Origin: Kaistella sp.
Lineage (GTDB): Bacteria; Bacteroidota; Bacteroidia; Flavobacteriales; Weeksellaceae
Reading direction: 5' to 3'
DNA length: 64,000 nt
Assembly (NCBI GenBank): GCA_019459085.1
Contig: JAIBEW010000017.1
Coordinates: forward strand, 99,504-163,503
Shown: piece after piece, positions 1 through 8,863 of the stretch
Layout of the letters: every line of letters starts with the position of its first letter
Numbering within the stretch: the first letter of the stretch is position 1
Program-made: the position numbers and the translations under genes
Notes under the pieces: model-generated
Told to the model about the DNA's origin: nothing
The model's input: the letters and a program-made list of their open reading frames with translations, nothing else
The model's database searches: none

Positions 1-877
1 AGTTTCCAAGCAGGTAATAGGCTTGCGCTTCCTGATCTTCCTTTTGGGTGATTTCATTGAAGGCATCTGCTCCAAATTCTGTAAACATCACCGGTTTTCC
101 GTATTCGTTTTTCACCCGATGGAACAGATCGCCGAAGGATACACCCCTATATACATTGGTGCCAAAAATATCGATGTCTTTGCATTCTCTTGCGATGATG
201 TCGAGAAATACCAAATCTCCGTTGCACATGGCAATGGGATAATTCTGATCAACAGCTTTCATTTCGAGAGCCGCTTCATTGAAGAGTTTGTACATCGCCT
301 CCGCTCTGTGCGTAGATTTTCTGTCTGCTACAGGAATATCTTCCGTTTCCGCTCCATCCCAAAAAAGCCCGTAGTTGTTCTCATTACCAAGCAGGTACAT
401 CAGCAGCCCGGGTGTATTTTTGTATTGAGAAGTTAAATCCTTTACTTCCTTTAATAAAATTTCGCGGGTAGCAGGATCTGCGTAATCTGTATGAGCCACC
501 CATTTACCGTTGACGGTTAGCCCATATCTGCCGAATGTGTGATTCAGCATCGTGTAAATGCCATAATTCTGGTGGATGTAAGTAATCCACTTTTTAGGAA
601 TTCCGGTATAGACGCGAATAGCGTTTACGCCCATGTTCTTGAGCAGAGACATTTCACTGTCTAAGGCACTTTTGATGAATTCATCAGACTGCCGCCAAAG
701 GGAATAATTGTAATTGGTTCCAACGGGGAAATAATCCCAGTTCATGCCGTTAATCATAAATGGTTCACCGTTTACCATGAGTTTATGCCCGGAATTATCT
801 TCGTAAATCTTCACCTGGTTGGTTTGTGCCCCAAAAAAAGCGAAAATGAAGAAGAAAAATAAAATCGATTTTCTCAT
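1..877 (-). CDS. Secreted glycoside hydrolase, TIM-barrel type (partial, 3' end outside window)
   Basis: The frame is open from an ATG at 877 down to base 1, so the C-terminus is missing and about 292 residues are visible. A hydrophobic N-terminal signal peptide (MRKSILFFFFIFAFFGAQ) points to export. The motif LGNENNYG fits the acid/base glutamate after an asparagine in clan GH-A enzymes, and VMFTEFGADAF fits the strand carrying the nucleophile glutamate. NGMNWDYFP near the N-terminus and NAIRVYTG are also typical of GH2/GH5-like barrels. The substrate cannot be told; a beta-galactosidase, beta-glucuronidase or mannanase-like activity is possible. The family is inferred from motifs. The gene is the last member on the minus strand before a 0.5 kb AT-rich gap. 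Confidence 0.8.
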   Translation of the reverse strand, partial: MRKSILFFFFIFAFFGAQTNQVKIYEDNSGHKLMVNGEPFMINGMNWDYFPVGTNYNYSLWRQSDEFIKSALDSEMSLLKNMGVNAIRVYTGIPKKWITYIHQNYGIYTMLNHTFGRYGLTVNGKWVAHTDYADPATREILLKEVKDLTSQYKNTPGLLMYLLGNENNYGLFWDGAETEDIPVADRKSTHRAEAMYKLFNEAALEMKAVDQNYPIAMCNGDLVFLDIIARECKDIDIFGTNVYRGVSFGDLFHRVKNEYGKPVMFTEFGADAFNEITQKEDQEAQAYYLLGN

Positions 878-1401
878 TGCCTGGATTATTTAGTTTGAAT
901 GTTTGGTTAGTTTTAACGTAAGCTTTTTTACGCTTTTTAAATTTAAAAATTAAGACAAATACTCTACTCCATTTATATATATACATTATATATACACCCA
1001 GATAAAAACATATAAATACTTCATTTACAAATATTTAAATTGTCACATTAGTTAAAAAAGCAAAAAAACGAAACTTGAAGCAACGGAGAATTTATCTGTT
1101 TTTCAACAGAAACAGGAGAAATTAGGTAAACGAGGCGTATCAGCATTAACCGAAAGCTAACGCTGTATAATAAAAGGGAAATCGTCGTAGAAAAATTTAA
1201 CAGAATTCAGATCTGCTTAAGAACCCCCTGAAAAAACAACATTATTGATATTGTGGAGGACAGTCGTGGGAATATTCATCGAAATCAGATTTCAAAAAAG
1301 TGCATCTGAAATGATGAATCTAATATGTTCTTTTCAATTTCCTTCGCAATTATGGTAGTTTAATTAGTGTATAATATCAATAATTCGGTATTGGTGATCA
1401 A
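878..1401. other. AT-rich intergenic region, no supported gene
   Basis: This 524 bp stretch holds no ORF I can support. Around 970-1003 it contains alternating TA tracts. Around 1060-1160 one plus-strand frame reads without stops for about 35 codons (the stretch contains LEATENLSVFQQKQEKLG) and then meets stops. That could be a decayed coding fragment, but I do not recognise it. No hairpin terminator or RNA gene is evident. Confidence 0.4.
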
Positions 1402-1695
1402 CTACGTATACCAGCTGATAATAAGATCTCCATTAAAAAAAAGCAAAGTGCTGATCAGATTCATGATGACCAGATATGCACCAAATTTGTATTTTTTGAA
1501 TAATATAAACAAGGAGAGCAACAGAAAAACCGGCAATGCTATAAAAAAAATCAGGCTGAAATTAATAAAAAATGAAAAGATGGCCTCTAAAACAGGCGGC
1601 GCACCGGTTTTGAAAAGCACGAACTGTATAATGATCCAACACAGCACCAGTAAGCTGGTGTAGAGAAAAATTTTAACTAATTTTAAATGGTCCAT
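1402..1695 (-). CDS. Small polytopic membrane protein, paralogue of the next gene
   Basis: This is a 97-residue, very hydrophobic protein with about three transmembrane segments (roughly residues 7-28, 36-62 and 70-90). I recognise no named family. It clearly resembles the 93-residue product at 1760-2041: both have a first helix, a short polar loop, a pattern of the type FSFFINFSLIFFIALP / ISFVGNFNFLSMIIIP, then a K-rich loop (KKYKFGAYL / KEKYAVGLF) and a last helix ending in LLFF/LMFF. The two are tandem on the same strand, 64 bp apart, and look like a gene duplication. No partner or catalytic motif is visible. Confidence 0.6.
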   Translation of the reverse strand: MDHLKLVKIFLYTSLLVLCWIIIQFVLFKTGAPPVLEAIFSFFINFSLIFFIALPVFLLLSLFILFKKYKFGAYLVIMNLISTLLFFNGDLIISWYT

Positions 1696-1759
1696 AAAAT
1701 CTAATTTATATTACAGTTTTTGCCAAATTTTAGCCAGTCTAAGAAATATTAGAAAAAAC

Positions 1760-2041
1760 TTATGTCACAAAAAACATTAGACAACTACAAAGGTTTATGA
1801 TAAATAATCCTACTGCATATTTTTCTTTCGTAATCAGTATAATTATTGAATAAATAAAAAGTAAAGCAGGAATAATGATCATTGATAAAAAATTAAAATT
1901 TCCTACAAATGAAATTATTTCAGTAATAATAGTATGGCTATATCCGGCGGCTGATAATCTAAAATATAATGCCTGAAAAACGATATTAGCAAAGACTAAA
2001 ATACTTAGTACTAGAACAACTTTATTTAATTTGCCCATCAA
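1760..2041 (-). CDS. Small polytopic membrane protein, paralogue of the previous gene
   Basis: This 93-residue protein has three predicted membrane segments and aligns with the product at 1402-1695 across its whole length. Adjacent methionines (MM) open the frame, so the start could be either ATG. It lies downstream of the terminator at 2104-2137, so the pair probably forms its own small unit. Function is unknown; size and hydrophobicity would also fit an immunity or stress-type membrane protein, but nothing in the sequence supports that. Confidence 0.6.
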   Translation of the reverse strand: MMGKLNKVVLVLSILVFANIVFQALYFRLSAAGYSHTIITEIISFVGNFNFLSMIIIPALLFIYSIIILITKEKYAVGLFIINLCSCLMFFVT

Positions 2042-2103
2042 TATTTTTTAAAGTCATAAACTTACAAAAAACTTAACAGTTTTTGTTTGCGGTGCAGTTG
2101 AAA

Positions 2104-2137
2104 AAAAAATCCCTCTTCTTTCGAAAAGGGATTTTTT
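2104..2137 (-). terminator. Intrinsic terminator of the GLPGLI gene
   Basis: The stem AAAATCCCT/AGGGATTTT encloses a short loop and has A/T tracts on both sides, so on the minus strand it ends in a T run. It lies 40 bp beyond the stop of the gene at 2178. A 35 bp stretch including this hairpin recurs exactly at 3146-3180. Confidence 0.8.
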
Positions 2138-2177
2138 AGCCAGTAAATATTGCCAAGTTTTATTAGCAATATCAAAC

Positions 2178-2966
2178 CTAATCTAAGAAATTGTTCATAC
2201 TCCTGTGCAATATATTTAAGCGTTCCCGGTCAGCTTGAGGAATTTTAAATTTTGTTTGACTTTCAAATACACCCACAGGATTTTCTAAAAAATGACTTCG
2301 GGCTTTGATGTATTTAGAATGAGTTGTCTGAGCAGAAAAATTAATAGGAATGAGAGGTTTAGCAGCCTTTTTTAGTTGTATTAATGTAAATGAGAAATAG
2401 TTACTCTTATCCGACACTTCTAAAACCAGACCGGGTAATCCCTTGAAGACATAAGGACCTTCACTGAAAGGAATATCCCTTGCAAACCATGCAACATATT
2501 CCCTATTGTTATATTCCGTAGTTGCTTTATGACAAATATATCCACCCACTACCTTTGTTTCATTCAAAATCTTCCAGATCAGTTTTTCATGAAAAGGGTA
2601 ACTGTATATGGTTTTAAGCATCTCATTATAAACGGTTACACTATCTCCCTTTTTAAAAACTTCCGGTTTAAATTTAGGAGTAGGGATTTTAGATAAATCA
2701 ATAATAGGTATACCTCCTTTAGCATTATTAAAGCTTTTATCAACTTCAGCCAATGAAAGTGAGTCATAAATAACTTTTTGAGAACTTTTAAATAAGGAAT
2801 TCTTTCCTCCAATCAACAATGATACGACTTCCTCATTTACCGAGTGCTGATCTGTGGTGTCTTTTTGAAACTTAACCAAATATTTGCATTCGTAGTCAGA
2901 TACCAGATTTTCCTGAGCATACATGAATGTTTGAATGAAAATACAAAAAAATATAAAAAATTTCAT
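2178..2966 (-). CDS. GLPGLI family secreted protein
   Basis: This 262-residue protein has an N-terminal signal peptide (MKFFIFFCIFIQTFMYA, then QEN). The family signature is visible as FKGLPGLVLEV around residues 175-190, just after WFARDIPFSEGPY, which is the usual context in GLPGLI proteins of Flavobacteriia. These proteins are predicted to be periplasmic or outer-membrane associated and have no established biochemical role. The gene stands alone between two identical terminators (2104-2137 and 3146-3180), so it is probably monocistronic. The ATG at 2966 directly precedes the signal peptide. Confidence 0.88.
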   Translation of the reverse strand: MKFFIFFCIFIQTFMYAQENLVSDYECKYLVKFQKDTTDQHSVNEEVVSLLIGGKNSLFKSSQKVIYDSLSLAEVDKSFNNAKGGIPIIDLSKIPTPKFKPEVFKKGDSVTVYNEMLKTIYSYPFHEKLIWKILNETKVVGGYICHKATTEYNNREYVAWFARDIPFSEGPYVFKGLPGLVLEVSDKSNYFSFTLIQLKKAAKPLIPINFSAQTTHSKYIKARSHFLENPVGVFESQTKFKIPQADRERLNILHRSMNNFLD

Positions 2967-3145
2967 AATTATGCCTGTAGGTTAAATAAAAAATTCAAGC
3001 CAATGCCTCTTTTTTATTCAAGGCATTCCGTAATCCTTATGCATCCGTAATCATATATTGTATTGCAGATTTTGCAAATTCATAACTTTCAAATTTAAAT
3101 TTATGTAAAATTTGAAAAGCAGTTAAATTTTCACATCAAAATTCC

Positions 3146-3180
3146 AAAAAAAAATCCCTCTTCTTTCGAAAAGGGATTTT
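3146..3180 (-). terminator. Intrinsic terminator downstream of the str operon
   Basis: This is the same hairpin as at 2104-2137, identical over 35 bp including the nine leading adenines. It lies about 60 bp beyond the rpsJ stop and would end the rpsL-rpsG-fusA-rpsJ transcript. Confidence 0.8.
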
Positions 3181-3200
3181 ATCATAGCAAAGTATTTTGA

Positions 3201-3230
3201 AACGGCTCTCAGGCTTCGCTCAGAGACCGT
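3201..3230 (-). other. GC-rich hairpin between rpsJ and its terminator
   Basis: ACGG and TCTC pair with GAGA and CCGT, with one bulged base, around a loop of about 12 nt. It lies directly after rpsJ and before the terminator at 3146-3180. It lacks a strong T run, so it may act as a processing or 3'-end stabilising structure. Confidence 0.4.
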
Positions 3231-3237
3231 AAAATCA

Positions 3238-3543
3238 TCACACTTTAATTTCTACATCAACTCCAGACGGAAGCTCTAATTTCATTAGCGCATCAACCGT
3301 TTTGGAAGAAGAAGAATAGATGTCCATCAATCGCTTGTGAGCAGAAAGCTGGAACTGTTCTCTTGCTTTTTTGTTTACGTGCGGAGATCTCAGTACTGTA
3401 AAGATTCTCTTGTTCGTTGGCAATGGGATTGGTCCGTTTACAACAGCGCCAGTCGCTTTTACCGTTCTTACGATTTTCTCAGCAGATTTGTCTACCAAAT
3501 TGTAATCGTATGATTTTAATTTTATTCTGATTCTTTGTGACAT
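3238..3543 (-). CDS. rpsJ: 30S ribosomal protein S10
   Basis: This 101-residue protein has the S10 pattern throughout: [18 protein letters not shown] at the N-terminus, [23 protein letters not shown] in the tRNA-binding/NusB-contact loop, and the C-terminal [12 protein letters not shown]10 belongs to the 30S head and also works in transcription antitermination with NusB. It is the last gene of the str operon, 18 bp after fusA. In many Bacteroidota rpsJ directly follows fusA, with tuf located elsewhere, and that is the case here. Confidence 0.98.
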   Translation of the reverse strand: MSQRIRIKLKSYDYNLVDKSAEKIVRTVKATGAVVNGPIPLPTNKRIFTVLRSPHVNKKAREQFQLSAHKRLMDIYSSSSKTVDALMKLELPSGVDVEIKV

Positions 3544-3561
3544 TTTAATACAATTTAAAGA

Positions 3562-5679
3562 TTAACCTTTTGCTTTGGCAATAATTGCTTCTGCAACGTT
3601 TGTAGGAGCCGCCTCGTACTTCTCGAATTCCATTGAAGAAGTTGCTCTTCCGGAAGAAAGTGTTCTGAGCGTTGTTACATATCCAAACATTTCAGAAAGC
3701 GGAACGAATCCTTTAATTACTTTCGCATTGTTTCTATCATCCATACCATTTACAGTACCTCTTCTTTTGTTAAGGTCACCTACGATGTCTCCCATGTATT
3801 CTTCTGGAGTTACCACTTCAATTTTCATGATTGGTTCCATGATTACTGGTTTTGCTTTTCTACCCGCTTCTTTGAATCCTAATTTCGCAGCCAATTCAAA
3901 AGAAAGGGCATCAGAATCTACCGGGTGGAAAGATCCGTCTTTCAACGTAACTTTAATACCTTCAACTTCGAAACCAGCCAAAGGACCGTTTTTCATTGCT
4001 GCTTTAAATCCTTTTTCAATAGAAGGAACAAATTCTTTTGGAACGTTTCCACCTTTGATTTCATTGATGAATTCTAAGCCTGGTTTATTGTCATCTGCAG
4101 GTTCTAATACAAATACAATATCTGCAAATTTACCACGACCACCTGATTGTTTTTTGTAAACTTCTCTGTGATTTGCCGCTAATGTAAGATTTTCTTTGTA
4201 TTCTACCTGAGGTTCTCCCTGGTTTACTTCTACTTTGAATTCTCTTCTCATACGATCTACAAGAATGTCAAGGTGAAGTTCACCCATTCCGGAGATAATC
4301 GTTTGACCAGAAGCTTCGTCTGTTTTAACCTGGAAAGTAGGATCTTCTTCAGCTAATTTAGCCAAAGCGTTCCCCATTTTATCCTGGTCGGCTTTTGTTT
4401 TAGGTTCTACCGCGATACCGATTACTGGATCCGGGAAAACCATCGATTCTAGAACGATTGGGTTTTTCTCATCACACATGGTATCACCAGTTTTGATAGA
4501 TTTGAAACCTACCGCCGCACCAATATCTCCTGCTTCAATATAATCTACAGGATTTTGCTTGTTAGCGTGCATCTGATAGATTCTTGAGATTCTTTCTTTA
4601 TCTCCTGAACGGGTGTTCAAGATATAAGAACCTGCATCCAGTCTTCCAGAATATGCTCTGAAGAATGCTAATCTTCCTACGAAAGGATCGGTAGCAATCT
4701 TAAATGCTAAAGCCGCGAAAGGCTCTTTTACATCTGGTTTTCTTGTAACCTCAAGATCTGTTCTTGGGTCTGTACCTTTGATATCATCTTTATCTAATGG
4801 TGAAGGCAAATATTTACATACTGCATCCAACATGAACTGTACTCCCTTATTCTTAAATGAAGAACCACAAGTCATTGGGATAATAGATAAATCGATAGTC
4901 GCTTTTCTAAGAGCTTCATTAATTTCGTCTTCTGAAATTGAATCCGGATCTTCGAAGAATTTCTCCATCAAAGTATCATCATAATCAGCAACAGCTTCAA
5001 CTAATTTTTCTCTGTATTCCAGAACTTCCGCTTTCATGTCTTCAGGAATTGGCACTACTTCGAAAGTAGCTCCTTGTCCTGCTTCGTCCCAAACGATCGC
5101 TCTGTTTTTAATAAGGTCTACGACCCCTTTGAAATCTTCTTCAGCACCGATTGGTAAAACAATTGGAACTGCATTAGATCCTAACATTGTCTTAACCTGG
5201 TTTACCACGTTAAGGAAGTCAGCACCCTGACGGTCCATTTTGTTTACGAATCCCATTCTTGCTACTTTGTAGTTGTCGGCAAGTCTCCAGTTTGTTTCAG
5301 ACTGAGGCTCTACTCCATCTACTGCAGAGAAAAGGAATACCAATCCATCCAATACTCTCAAAGAACGGTTTACTTCTACTGTGAAGTCAACGTGTCCAGG
5401 TGTATCAATAATGTTGAAATGGTAAGGTTTGCTTTCTGGTAATTTTTTACCTTGGTCTGTAGGGAAATTCCAAGAACAAGTAGTTGCAGCAGAAGTAATG
5501 GTAATCCCTCTTTCTGCTTCCTGCTCCATCCAGTCCATTGTAGAAGCACCATCGTGAACTTCCCCAATTTTGTGATTAACCCCTGTATAGAATAAAATTC
5601 TTTCTGTAGTCGTGGTTTTACCGGCATCAATGTGCGCAGCAATACCAATATTTCTTGTAAATTTAAGATCTCTACTCAT
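3562..5679 (-). CDS. fusA: Translation elongation factor G
   Basis: EF-G is the GTPase that drives ribosomal translocation and, with RRF, recycling. The 705-residue length is standard. The G1 P-loop is at residues 15-23 (AHIDAGKTT), followed by the switch I element [18 protein letters not shown] (G3) and NKMDRQGAD (G4). Domain II contains [13 protein letters not shown]. Domains III-V include [15 protein letters not shown] and a C-terminal [24 protein letters not shown] segment. The gene lies 6 bp after rpsG and is translated as part of the str operon. The start ATG at 5679 fits the canonical N-terminus. Confidence 0.99.
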   Translation of the reverse strand: MSRDLKFTRNIGIAAHIDAGKTTTTERILFYTGVNHKIGEVHDGASTMDWMEQEAERGITITSAATTCSWNFPTDQGKKLPESKPYHFNIIDTPGHVDFTVEVNRSLRVLDGLVFLFSAVDGVEPQSETNWRLADNYKVARMGFVNKMDRQGADFLNVVNQVKTMLGSNAVPIVLPIGAEEDFKGVVDLIKNRAIVWDEAGQGATFEVVPIPEDMKAEVLEYREKLVEAVADYDDTLMEKFFEDPDSISEDEINEALRKATIDLSIIPMTCGSSFKNKGVQFMLDAVCKYLPSPLDKDDIKGTDPRTDLEVTRKPDVKEPFAALAFKIATDPFVGRLAFFRAYSGRLDAGSYILNTRSGDKERISRIYQMHANKQNPVDYIEAGDIGAAVGFKSIKTGDTMCDEKNPIVLESMVFPDPVIGIAVEPKTKADQDKMGNALAKLAEEDPTFQVKTDEASGQTIISGMGELHLDILVDRMRREFKVEVNQGEPQVEYKENLTLAANHREVYKKQSGGRGKFADIVFVLEPADDNKPGLEFINEIKGGNVPKEFVPSIEKGFKAAMKNGPLAGFEVEGIKVTLKDGSFHPVDSDALSFELAAKLGFKEAGRKAKPVIMEPIMKIEVVTPEEYMGDIVGDLNKRRGTVNGMDDRNNAKVIKGFVPLSEMFGYVTTLRTLSSGRATSSMEFEKYEAAPTNVAEAIIAKAKG

Positions 5680-5685
5680 TACAGA

Positions 5686-6162
5686 TTAGAATTTAAAGTG
5701 TGAAAATGCTTTGTTTGCTTCAGCCATTCTATGAGTGTCTGTTTTCTTTTTGTAAGCAGCACCTTCTTCTTTTGCAGCAGCGATAACTTCAGTAGCCAAT
5801 TTCTGAGCCATAGATTTATCGTTTCTTGCTGTTGAATACTTGATTAACCATTTCATTGCCATAGAAATTTTTCTGTCGGCTCTGATTGGCATTGGAATTT
5901 GGAAGTTAGCACCACCGATTCTTCTTGAACGTACTTCTACGTGAGGCATAACGTTGGTTAAAGCATCTTTCCAGATTTCAAGGGCAGTTTTTTCGTTTTC
6001 TCCTTTTTTGCTTTCTACGATATCTAATGCATCATAGAATATTTTGAATGCGATAGACTTCTTACCGTCCATCATCAAATTGTTTACAAATCTTGTTACC
6101 AGTTGATCATTAAATTTAGGATCGGGTAACAACGGTCTTTTTTTCGCTTTTGTCTTTCTCAT
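5686..6162 (-). CDS. rpsG: 30S ribosomal protein S7
   Basis: This 158-residue protein has S7 motifs: [17 protein letters not shown] at the start, [18 protein letters not shown], the central [18 protein letters not shown] segment, and a C-terminal [16 protein letters not shown]7 nucleates assembly of the 30S head and lies near the mRNA exit channel and E site. It is 25 bp downstream of rpsL and 6 bp upstream of fusA. Confidence 0.98.
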   Translation of the reverse strand: MRKTKAKKRPLLPDPKFNDQLVTRFVNNLMMDGKKSIAFKIFYDALDIVESKKGENEKTALEIWKDALTNVMPHVEVRSRRIGGANFQIPMPIRADRKISMAMKWLIKYSTARNDKSMAQKLATEVIAAAKEEGAAYKKKTDTHRMAEANKAFSHFKF

Positions 6163-6187
6163 TGTTTCGTGTCTTAATAATTAATGA

Positions 6188-6601
6188 TTACTTTTTCTTT
6201 CCTTTTGCAGGTGCTGCAGCGGCCTGACCTGGTTTTGGTCTTTTAGCTCCGTACTTTGATCTTCTTTGGGTTCTTCCGCTTACTCCAGCGGTATCCAAAG
6301 CTCCACGAACAATGTGATAACGTACTCCCGGTAGGTCTTTCACCCTTCCTCCGCGTACCAATACTATCGAGTGCTCTTGAAGATTATGACCTTCGCCCGG
6401 GATGTAGGCGTTGACTTCTTTACCGTTCGAAAGTCTTACCCTTGCAACTTTTCTAAGTGCAGAGTTCGGTTTCTTAGGAGTGGTAGTATATACTCTTGTA
6501 CATACACCCCGTCTTTGTGGACATGAATCAAGGGCAGCCGATTTACTCTTCTTGGTAAGTGCGACTCTTCCTTTTCTAACTAATTGTTGAATAGTAGGCA
6601 T
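6188..6601 (-). CDS. rpsL: 30S ribosomal protein S12
   Basis: S12 shapes the decoding centre. The 137-residue product has [19 protein letters not shown] and [11 protein letters not shown], and [11 protein letters not shown]. The lysines that usually mutate to streptomycin resistance (in PKKPNS and GGRVKDLPG) are present in wild-type form, and the aspartate modified in many bacteria follows the second lysine. A 13-15 residue Ala/Lys/Pro-rich tail ([13 protein letters not shown]) extends the C-terminus. It is the first gene of the str operon, with its own promoter at 6626-6655. Confidence 0.98.
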   Translation of the reverse strand: MPTIQQLVRKGRVALTKKSKSAALDSCPQRRGVCTRVYTTTPKKPNSALRKVARVRLSNGKEVNAYIPGEGHNLQEHSIVLVRGGRVKDLPGVRYHIVRGALDTAGVSGRTQRRSKYGAKRPKPGQAAAAPAKGKKK

Positions 6602-6625
6602 TTAATTGCTTTTTATTTTAGGGTG

Positions 6626-6655
6626 CAAAATTAAGAATATTTTCTTAACCTGCAA
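6626..6655 (-). promoter_or_regulatory. Promoter of the str (rpsL) operon
   Basis: On the minus strand TTG (6653-6655) is followed by exactly 19 nt and then TAATTTTG (6626-6633), a full match to the Bacteroidota -33/-7 consensus. Transcription would begin about 20 nt upstream of the rpsL ATG. Confidence 0.85.
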
Positions 6656-6705
6656 GTACAATTGTCTAATTTATAAGAATTTGTAACCAATCTTTAATTT
6701 TAAAT

Positions 6706-8079
6706 CTATTCAAGAATAAGCGCAGATGTATAGAGCACCTGTGATTTATCTTTAATAGTGTCATACTTTAACCATTTTATCTGCGGATTAACAGTTCCGG
6801 CAATAGTTTGTTTAAATTCACCCTTTTGATTGTTTGTATGTTGATATTTAAAAGTTAGGCTAACTACAGGGATATGATAGGTGGTCAGAGAAGCTTCCCC
6901 TTCTCTTTCATCGTTATACAGGAGTTTTTTACTGCTGAATTTTGGCATCTGACCTTCGATCTGCTGTCGGTTGCGCAGATAATTTGCAGGCATTTTTAGA
7001 CTGTAACCCGTTAAAAAAATTAGGAAAAAACATCCTAATTTAAAAATAAACGCGTCAGATTTCAAATCTTTAAAATAAATAATCAGGAAGGAGAAAAACA
7101 GACAGAAATTAGCCGCAGCCAGCATTCTGACATTCATCTCTTCAATCTGCTGAAAATAACCCGATACTAAAAGGGTAATCGCATACATCCCTGAAATAAT
7201 CCAAAGAAGAGAATGAAACTGCAACTGAAGATTCTCTTTTTTTGTCCGCACGAGCTGTATAAAATATTTCAGCAAGAGCAAATCAATAAGCATTAACAAG
7301 ACCTGAAAAGCTATGCTTACAACACTGTTGGAAGCGGGTTTAATTCCGATGAATGGATCCACAACATTGCTTACTCCCAGTATATCCCGCAATATATAAA
7401 CTGCATAATACTCCTGAGGAGCACGACGGAGGTTTTCGCCGGTGAAGCTGCCATATACCCAATAATTGACCACTAAATAAGTGCAAATTCCTAAACCCGA
7501 TAACACTAACACTTTAAAAAAATCTGTTTTTAATGGAAATATGTTTCTCTTCACTACCATCAACATCCAGAAAACACCTACACCCATATAAATATAAATC
7601 CCTGAATATCTCACGGTAAACAGAAGAACCAAAAGCAAGGCCGCAGAAAATATAAAAAGTCGTGAGGTAATTTTCCCATGAAACCTTTCATGAAAAAGAT
7701 AAATAAGGAAATATAAGATAAAAATAAATGCGCCTTCTGAACATGCGTTATTCAGCGCAAAAAAAAGAGTTTTGCCCGCAAACAGCAATACAGTCTCTCT
7801 AAAATAAAACTTTTTGAAATAAGCAAACAGCAGCATGATTACTACCATCGTAATATTCAGCATTTTGGAGGCCCAAAAATAATCCTGAAAAATGATATGG
7901 AAAATTTTAATTAAAACCGGATAACCCAGCGGAAACAGGTTGGTTTCAAGTCTGGGCAAATCGGAAGCGATTCCAAAGTAAGAGAGACTGTCGGCTCCAA
8001 CTCCTCCGGTCGGAAGAAAAAAAGACTGAAAAAAATAAATTACAATTACTGCAATTGCAAAAACCACATATTTCTTCAT
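6706..8079 (-). CDS. Polytopic membrane protein, probable GT-C-type glycosyltransferase
   Basis: This 457-residue protein has about 10-11 transmembrane helices followed by a C-terminal soluble part of about 70 residues. After the first helix comes a loop with GADSLSYFGIASDLP and then FPLGYPVLIK; an acidic residue in the first external loop and an xPxGYPxLx motif are typical of membrane glycosyltransferases of the GT39/GT83/ArnT-like (GT-C) class, which use lipid-linked sugar donors. The exact donor and acceptor are unknown. It lies 100 bp downstream of the rpsL start region on the same strand and is likely transcribed separately. The function is inferred from topology and a short motif only. 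Confidence 0.6.
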   Translation of the reverse strand: MKKYVVFAIAVIVIYFFQSFFLPTGGVGADSLSYFGIASDLPRLETNLFPLGYPVLIKIFHIIFQDYFWASKMLNITMVVIMLLFAYFKKFYFRETVLLFAGKTLFFALNNACSEGAFIFILYFLIYLFHERFHGKITSRLFIFSAALLLVLLFTVRYSGIYIYMGVGVFWMLMVVKRNIFPLKTDFFKVLVLSGLGICTYLVVNYWVYGSFTGENLRRAPQEYYAVYILRDILGVSNVVDPFIGIKPASNSVVSIAFQVLLMLIDLLLLKYFIQLVRTKKENLQLQFHSLLWIISGMYAITLLVSGYFQQIEEMNVRMLAAANFCLFFSFLIIYFKDLKSDAFIFKLGCFFLIFLTGYSLKMPANYLRNRQQIEGQMPKFSSKKLLYNDEREGEASLTTYHIPVVSLTFKYQHTNNQKGEFKQTIAGTVNPQIKWLKYDTIKDKSQVLYTSALILE

Positions 8080-8292
8080 GCACAGAATTATTCAGGGCAA
8101 ATATGCAAAATTTAATTATTTTATTCAAGGTCCTGGAAACTGCCCGTTCGAACAATTTATCTGACCTCATTGTTGCATTAAAAAAAATGTGCGTCATCAA
8201 CCAATTCTTATTTTGAATTTCTAAATTTGTCTTTCATTAGATTCCCACTCCAATCGTAATGTAATTGTGGATGCACCTCAAATAATTAGCGT

Positions 8293-8814
8293 ATGAAAAA
8301 TGTGTTCTATCTCCTTGTAGTATCATTTTCCTTGATTTCCTGTATCGTTTATACAAAAGGGCAGGACGGAAAACCTGGCGAACCTGGAAAATCAGCCACT
8401 GAGAATTCAGCTCTTCATGCCTTTAATCAAAAATTAGCGGATTCCTTAAACGCTGATGAAAGAGGAATGAAAAGCTATATGCTCGTCATCTTAAAAACAG
8501 GCCCGAAAGACGCAGAAATTACCGACAAAACACAGCGCGCGGAACTCTTTAAAGGTCATTTCTCTAACATGACTGAAATGGAAAAATCTGGAAAGCTGAA
8601 ACTTGCCGGTCCTTTTGCCACGAAAAACACGCTTGGTTACCGCGGAATTTTCCTGCTGGATGTTAAAACCGAAGAAGAAGCACGAACGCTTTTGCAGAAT
8701 GACCCTACGATTAAAGCCGGAATTTTCGAAGTGGAAATTCTGCCGTGGTACGGTTCCGCAGCGATTCCGATGCATTTGAAATACCACAAACAGATTTCGA
8801 AGGAGAATCCCTAA
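8293..8814 (+). CDS. YCII-domain lipoprotein
   Basis: This 173-residue product starts with a lipoprotein signal (lipobox LISC near residue 17), so it is probably anchored in the envelope. A short GKPGEPGK linker follows. Residues about 60-155 look like a YCII-related domain: SYMLVILKTGP, H and M residues in the next helix, GKLKLAGPFA, YRGIFLLDVKTEEEA, and ILPWYGSAAI at the end. YCII proteins are small ferredoxin-fold domains, some of which are hydrolases or dehalogenase-like. Catalysis here is unproven. A -7 box TAAATTTG (8222-8229) lies upstream. Confidence 0.7.
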   Translation: MKNVFYLLVVSFSLISCIVYTKGQDGKPGEPGKSATENSALHAFNQKLADSLNADERGMKSYMLVILKTGPKDAEITDKTQRAELFKGHFSNMTEMEKSGKLKLAGPFATKNTLGYRGIFLLDVKTEEEARTLLQNDPTIKAGIFEVEILPWYGSAAIPMHLKYHKQISKENP

Positions 8815-8863
8815 ACTTTTCCACAAAGGGGGAAAATCATTCTTTTCTTCTTATTTTTGAAAA

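Noticed and set aside
23..436. Plus-strand ORF of 137 codons
   Set aside because: It is antisense to the glycoside hydrolase frame, which has a signal peptide and active-site motifs; the plus frame has no recognisable features.
970..1003. TA-repeat tract
   Set aside because: Simple AT-rich sequence; no evidence for an origin, att site or regulatory role.
1367..1663. Plus-strand ORF of 98 codons
   Set aside because: It is the shadow of the small membrane protein on the minus strand, which has a paralogue next to it.
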